From: Endomicrobiales bacterium
GTDB lineage: Bacteria; Elusimicrobiota; Endomicrobiia; Endomicrobiales; JAFGGC01
Assembly (NCBI GenBank): GCA_016930715.1
Contig: JAFGGC010000039.1
Span: 1 to 34,491, forward strand
Direction: 5' to 3'
Length of the DNA stretch: 34,491 bases
The notes under the pieces were generated by a model that saw nothing but the letters and a program-made list of their open reading frames with translations, was not told where the DNA came from and ran no database searches. Positions within the stretch are counted from its first letter, which is position 1. The number at the start of each line of letters is the position of its first letter. Shown piece after piece: positions 32,455 through 34,491 of the stretch. Both the position numbers and the translations under genes were made by a program.

Positions 32455-33392
32455 TTTTTCGCAAGCAGGGCCGCTCCTACGACACCCAGGTTCCTGTCAT
32501 ATTCAGATATTATGATACGGCACGCCCGAGCCGACGTCTTGAAAGCCCGTTTCGCGACCGCGTCCTTTATGGGCTTAAGCAGGAGATTGTTTGCCCTGCT
32601 CACTCCTCCGGCAAGGACTATGATATCGGGATTGAGAAGGTTTATGATGCTTGAAAGAAATATCCCGAGGCGCTCGCCGGCTTCTTCCCAGACCTTTTTC
32701 GCCACGGAATCCCCAGCTTCCGCGGCTTCCGCCAGGACTTTCGGGGTTATATCCTCATAATTGCCTTTCACGAGCGTTGAAATGGTGTAGCTTTCGGTGT
32801 TCTTGAGCAGTTCACGTGCCCTTTCGTTGAGGTACTGCGCTCCCACGTAGCGCTCGATGCAGCCCAAGTTGCCGCACTTGCATTCGGGTCCGAACGGCTC
32901 GTACGAAACGTGGCCTATCTCTCCGGCGGAGCCCGTCGCACCCCTGTAGAGTTTACCGTCGAAAATCAACCCTCCGCCGATACCCGTTCCCATCGTGATG
33001 CACACCATGTTCTTCGCCTTGCCTTTTGTCTCAAGCCAGTACGCTCCAAGCGCCGCGACGTTCGCGTCGTTATCTACCATTATCGGGCCCGGCAGCTCCT
33101 TGCCCAGCAGCGCTCTAAGGTTCGTTCCCTTCCAGTTAGGCAGGTTCGGCGAGAACCTTATCACGCCTTTTTCCTGGTCGATATCGCCGGCCGCGCCGAT
33201 CCCCGTCCCGCGCAGTTTCTTGAAATTTTTCATTCCCTTCGCATGCAGGATTATCCTTTTTGCTATCTCGGAAGGATCAGAATTGGCTTTGTTGCTTATT
33301 CTGTTTTCTTCGATGATTTTGCCCTGGTCGCTGACCACGGCCATTTTTATTTCGGTTCCTCCGAGATCAATGCCGAGATACATGCTTCCCAT
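32451..33392 (-). CDS. ROK-family sugar kinase (glucokinase-like)
   Basis: Probable cytoplasmic ATP-dependent hexose kinase, glucokinase or N-acetylhexosamine kinase type, 313 residues, normal for ROK kinases. It has the phosphate-binding IDLGGT (8-13), the VDNDAN segment with likely catalytic Asp109, GTGIGGG (135-141), and the ROK zinc site made of His161 and a CxCGxxGCxE signature (Cys171, Cys173, Cys178). There is no N-terminal winged helix, so it is a kinase and not a ROK repressor. The ATG at 33392 is preceded by GAGGG; a second ATG at 33383 (MYLGIDL) is possible. It overlaps folC upstream and lptD downstream by an ATGA overlap. Substrate specificity is not readable. Feeding sugar phosphates into the following nucleotide-sugar genes is an inference from position. 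Confidence 0.92.
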   Translation of the reverse strand: MGSMYLGIDLGGTEIKMAVVSDQGKIIEENRISNKANSDPSEIAKRIILHAKGMKNFKKLRGTGIGAAGDIDQEKGVIRFSPNLPNWKGTNLRALLGKELPGPIMVDNDANVAALGAYWLETKGKAKNMVCITMGTGIGGGLIFDGKLYRGATGSAGEIGHVSYEPFGPECKCGNLGCIERYVGAQYLNERARELLKNTESYTISTLVKGNYEDITPKVLAEAAEAGDSVAKKVWEEAGERLGIFLSSIINLLNPDIIVLAGGVSRANNLLLKPIKDAVAKRAFKTSARACRIIISEYDRNLGVVGAALLAKK

Positions 33393-34491
33393 TTTTCCCT
33401 CGCTTTATAAGTATTTTTAAAGCCTCTCCTACGAGATACAAGGACCCGGTTACAAGCACCGCTTCCCCGTTTTTCAAGTCTTCGAGGACTTCACGCAACG
33501 ATTTACTTACATCAACAAATTCAGGCATTATATGTTTTTGCCATTCCTCTTTGAGTTTTACCGGATCGACGCTTCTCGCGGAGTTGACCGGAACCGATAT
33601 AACGCTCCCTGTCACGGGCGCTAAAACCGAAATCATTTTTTTATAGTCTTTATCCGCCAGGGCGCCGAAAACAACCGTAATCTTCTGTTTTCCCCACGGG
33701 CTCTGTTTCAGCGTCTCGACAAGCGTCCGTGCGGCATCCGGATTATGCGCCCCGTCCAAAATAATCGGCTTCTTTCTTCCTCTTTTAAGTATCTCGAACC
33801 TTCCGGGCCAGGATACGCTGTTCAGCGCCTTTTTTACATCAGCTTTTCCTGCGTTAAAACCATTCTTCTTCAGTATTTCAAGGCACTCGAGAGCGAGCGC
33901 GCAATTTTCAGCCTGATGCCTGCCTAGAAGAGAAAGGGAGTATCTGTTTCTGCCCCCGCTTCCCTTAAACAGCACGCGCTGAACGCCTTTCTTCCAGTCG
34001 ACTTTGAGAACCCGGCAGTCAAAATCCCTTTTTATTGTCTCAAGCGGCGAATCCTTCCTGCGCGCCTGGTTTCGAATCACCTGAAGAGCATCCCTGCTCA
34101 CAACACCGGCTATAACCCGGCAGTTTTCCTTTATTATGCCGGCCTTCTCGCGGGCCACCTTTGAAATCGTGTTTCCGAGGACATGCTTATGGTCCAGCCC
34201 GATGCTCGTTATTACCGACACAAGGGGTTTTGTGACCACGTTGGTCGCGTCGAACCTTCCGCCAAGCCCCGTTTCAATGACCGCGACATCCGCCTTCTTC
34301 TCCTTGAAATACGCGAAGGCTACCGCGGTGATGAACTCGAAATAAGTAAGTCCGCATTTCTTAGAAAGCCGGTGATATTTCGCGCATAACCTGGCCAATA
34401 CTCCATCGGGGATCTCTTTCGAATTCACCCGTATCCTTTCGTTAACGCGCAAAAGGTGCGGCGAAACATAGAGCCCCGTTCTATACCCTGC
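33367..34491 (-). CDS. folC: Folylpolyglutamate synthase / dihydrofolate synthase, 5' end cut by the window
   Basis: ATP-dependent addition of glutamate to folate or dihydropteroate in the cytoplasm. The reading frame is open to the window edge, so 374 residues are visible and the N-terminus with the P-loop (usual GTNGKGS) lies outside. The first visible residues, GYRTGLYVSPHLLRVNERIR, match the FolC segment just after the P-loop. Further Mur-ligase-type motifs are ETGLGGRFDATN, GLDHKHVLGNT and AREKAGI, and the C-terminal domain has WPGRFE and DGAHNPD. Full-length FolC is about 420-440 residues, so roughly 50 are missing. The 3' end overlaps the ROK gene by 26 nt, which suggests coupled translation. 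The family call is secure. Whether the enzyme does one or both reactions cannot be told from sequence. Confidence 0.95.
   Translation of the reverse strand, partial: AGYRTGLYVSPHLLRVNERIRVNSKEIPDGVLARLCAKYHRLSKKCGLTYFEFITAVAFAYFKEKKADVAVIETGLGGRFDATNVVTKPLVSVITSIGLDHKHVLGNTISKVAREKAGIIKENCRVIAGVVSRDALQVIRNQARRKDSPLETIKRDFDCRVLKVDWKKGVQRVLFKGSGGRNRYSLSLLGRHQAENCALALECLEILKKNGFNAGKADVKKALNSVSWPGRFEILKRGRKKPIILDGAHNPDAARTLVETLKQSPWGKQKITVVFGALADKDYKKMISVLAPVTGSVISVPVNSARSVDPVKLKEEWQKHIMPEFVDVSKSLREVLEDLKNGEAVLVTGSLYLVGEALKILIKRGKNGKHVSRH

Overview
Taxonomy. All supported genes lie on the minus strand, packed end to end with 4-nt or 1-nt overlaps. An LptD-type outer-membrane assembly protein points to a diderm bacterium with lipopolysaccharide. 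The mixed GC content, the MarR_EPS-type regulator next to sugar genes, and the many radical SAM and nucleotide-sugar genes fit an uncultured lineage such as Omnitrophota or a relative. That placement is an inference of moderate-to-low confidence. No tRNA, rRNA, CRISPR array, insertion sequence or phage gene was seen, and no gene-free stretch exceeds about 110 bases.

Region 1 (34491 down to 22160, read right to left) starts with housekeeping and envelope genes: folC (cut by the window edge), a ROK sugar kinase, lptD and a Wzz-like chain-length protein. A nucleotide-sugar block follows: a GDP-mannose dehydratase/reductase-like SDR, long-form RmlA, a UDP-glucuronate 4-epimerase-like SDR, RmlB, RmlD and a UDP-glucuronate decarboxylase. 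A B12-binding-type radical SAM protein closes the block. RmlC and UDP-glucose dehydrogenase are not in the window.

Region 2 (22119 down to the left edge) looks like one operon of about 22 genes. It starts at a strong sigma70-like promoter (TTGACA, 17-bp spacer, TACAAT) whose -10 overlaps a perfect 21-bp palindrome, just ahead of a MarR/EPS-type regulator gene. Next come pseB, pseC, pseF and a Pse-associated methylase. An amidotransferase module follows: a PseA/WbpG-like N-acetyl sugar amidotransferase, a radical SAM protein, HisH and HisF. The HisF lacks its normal catalytic Asp11, so this HisH/HisF pair probably supplies ammonia and does not make histidine. A second nonulosonate-like module comes after that: a Gfo/Idh/MocA oxidoreductase, an SpsF-like cytidylyltransferase, a class III aminotransferase, an acetolactate-synthase-like ThDP enzyme, and a NeuB-SAF-cupin fusion. 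The tail holds three more radical SAM genes, a GDP-mannose-hydrolase-like Nudix enzyme, a zinc-binding sugar C-methyltransferase-like protein, an SDR, an FkbM methyltransferase and a short family 2 glycosyltransferase.

How the genes fit together. The operon appears to build one or two CMP-activated, amidino- or amino-modified, methylated nonulosonic-acid-like sugars for a surface glycan, under a dedicated regulator. The pse pathway is incomplete here (no PseH, PseG or typical PseI), although the operon runs off the left edge. The second module (NeuB-cupin, ThDP enzyme, class III aminotransferase, SpsF-like, Gfo/Idh, several radical SAM proteins) matches no pathway I can name and is the best candidate for an undescribed sugar pathway.
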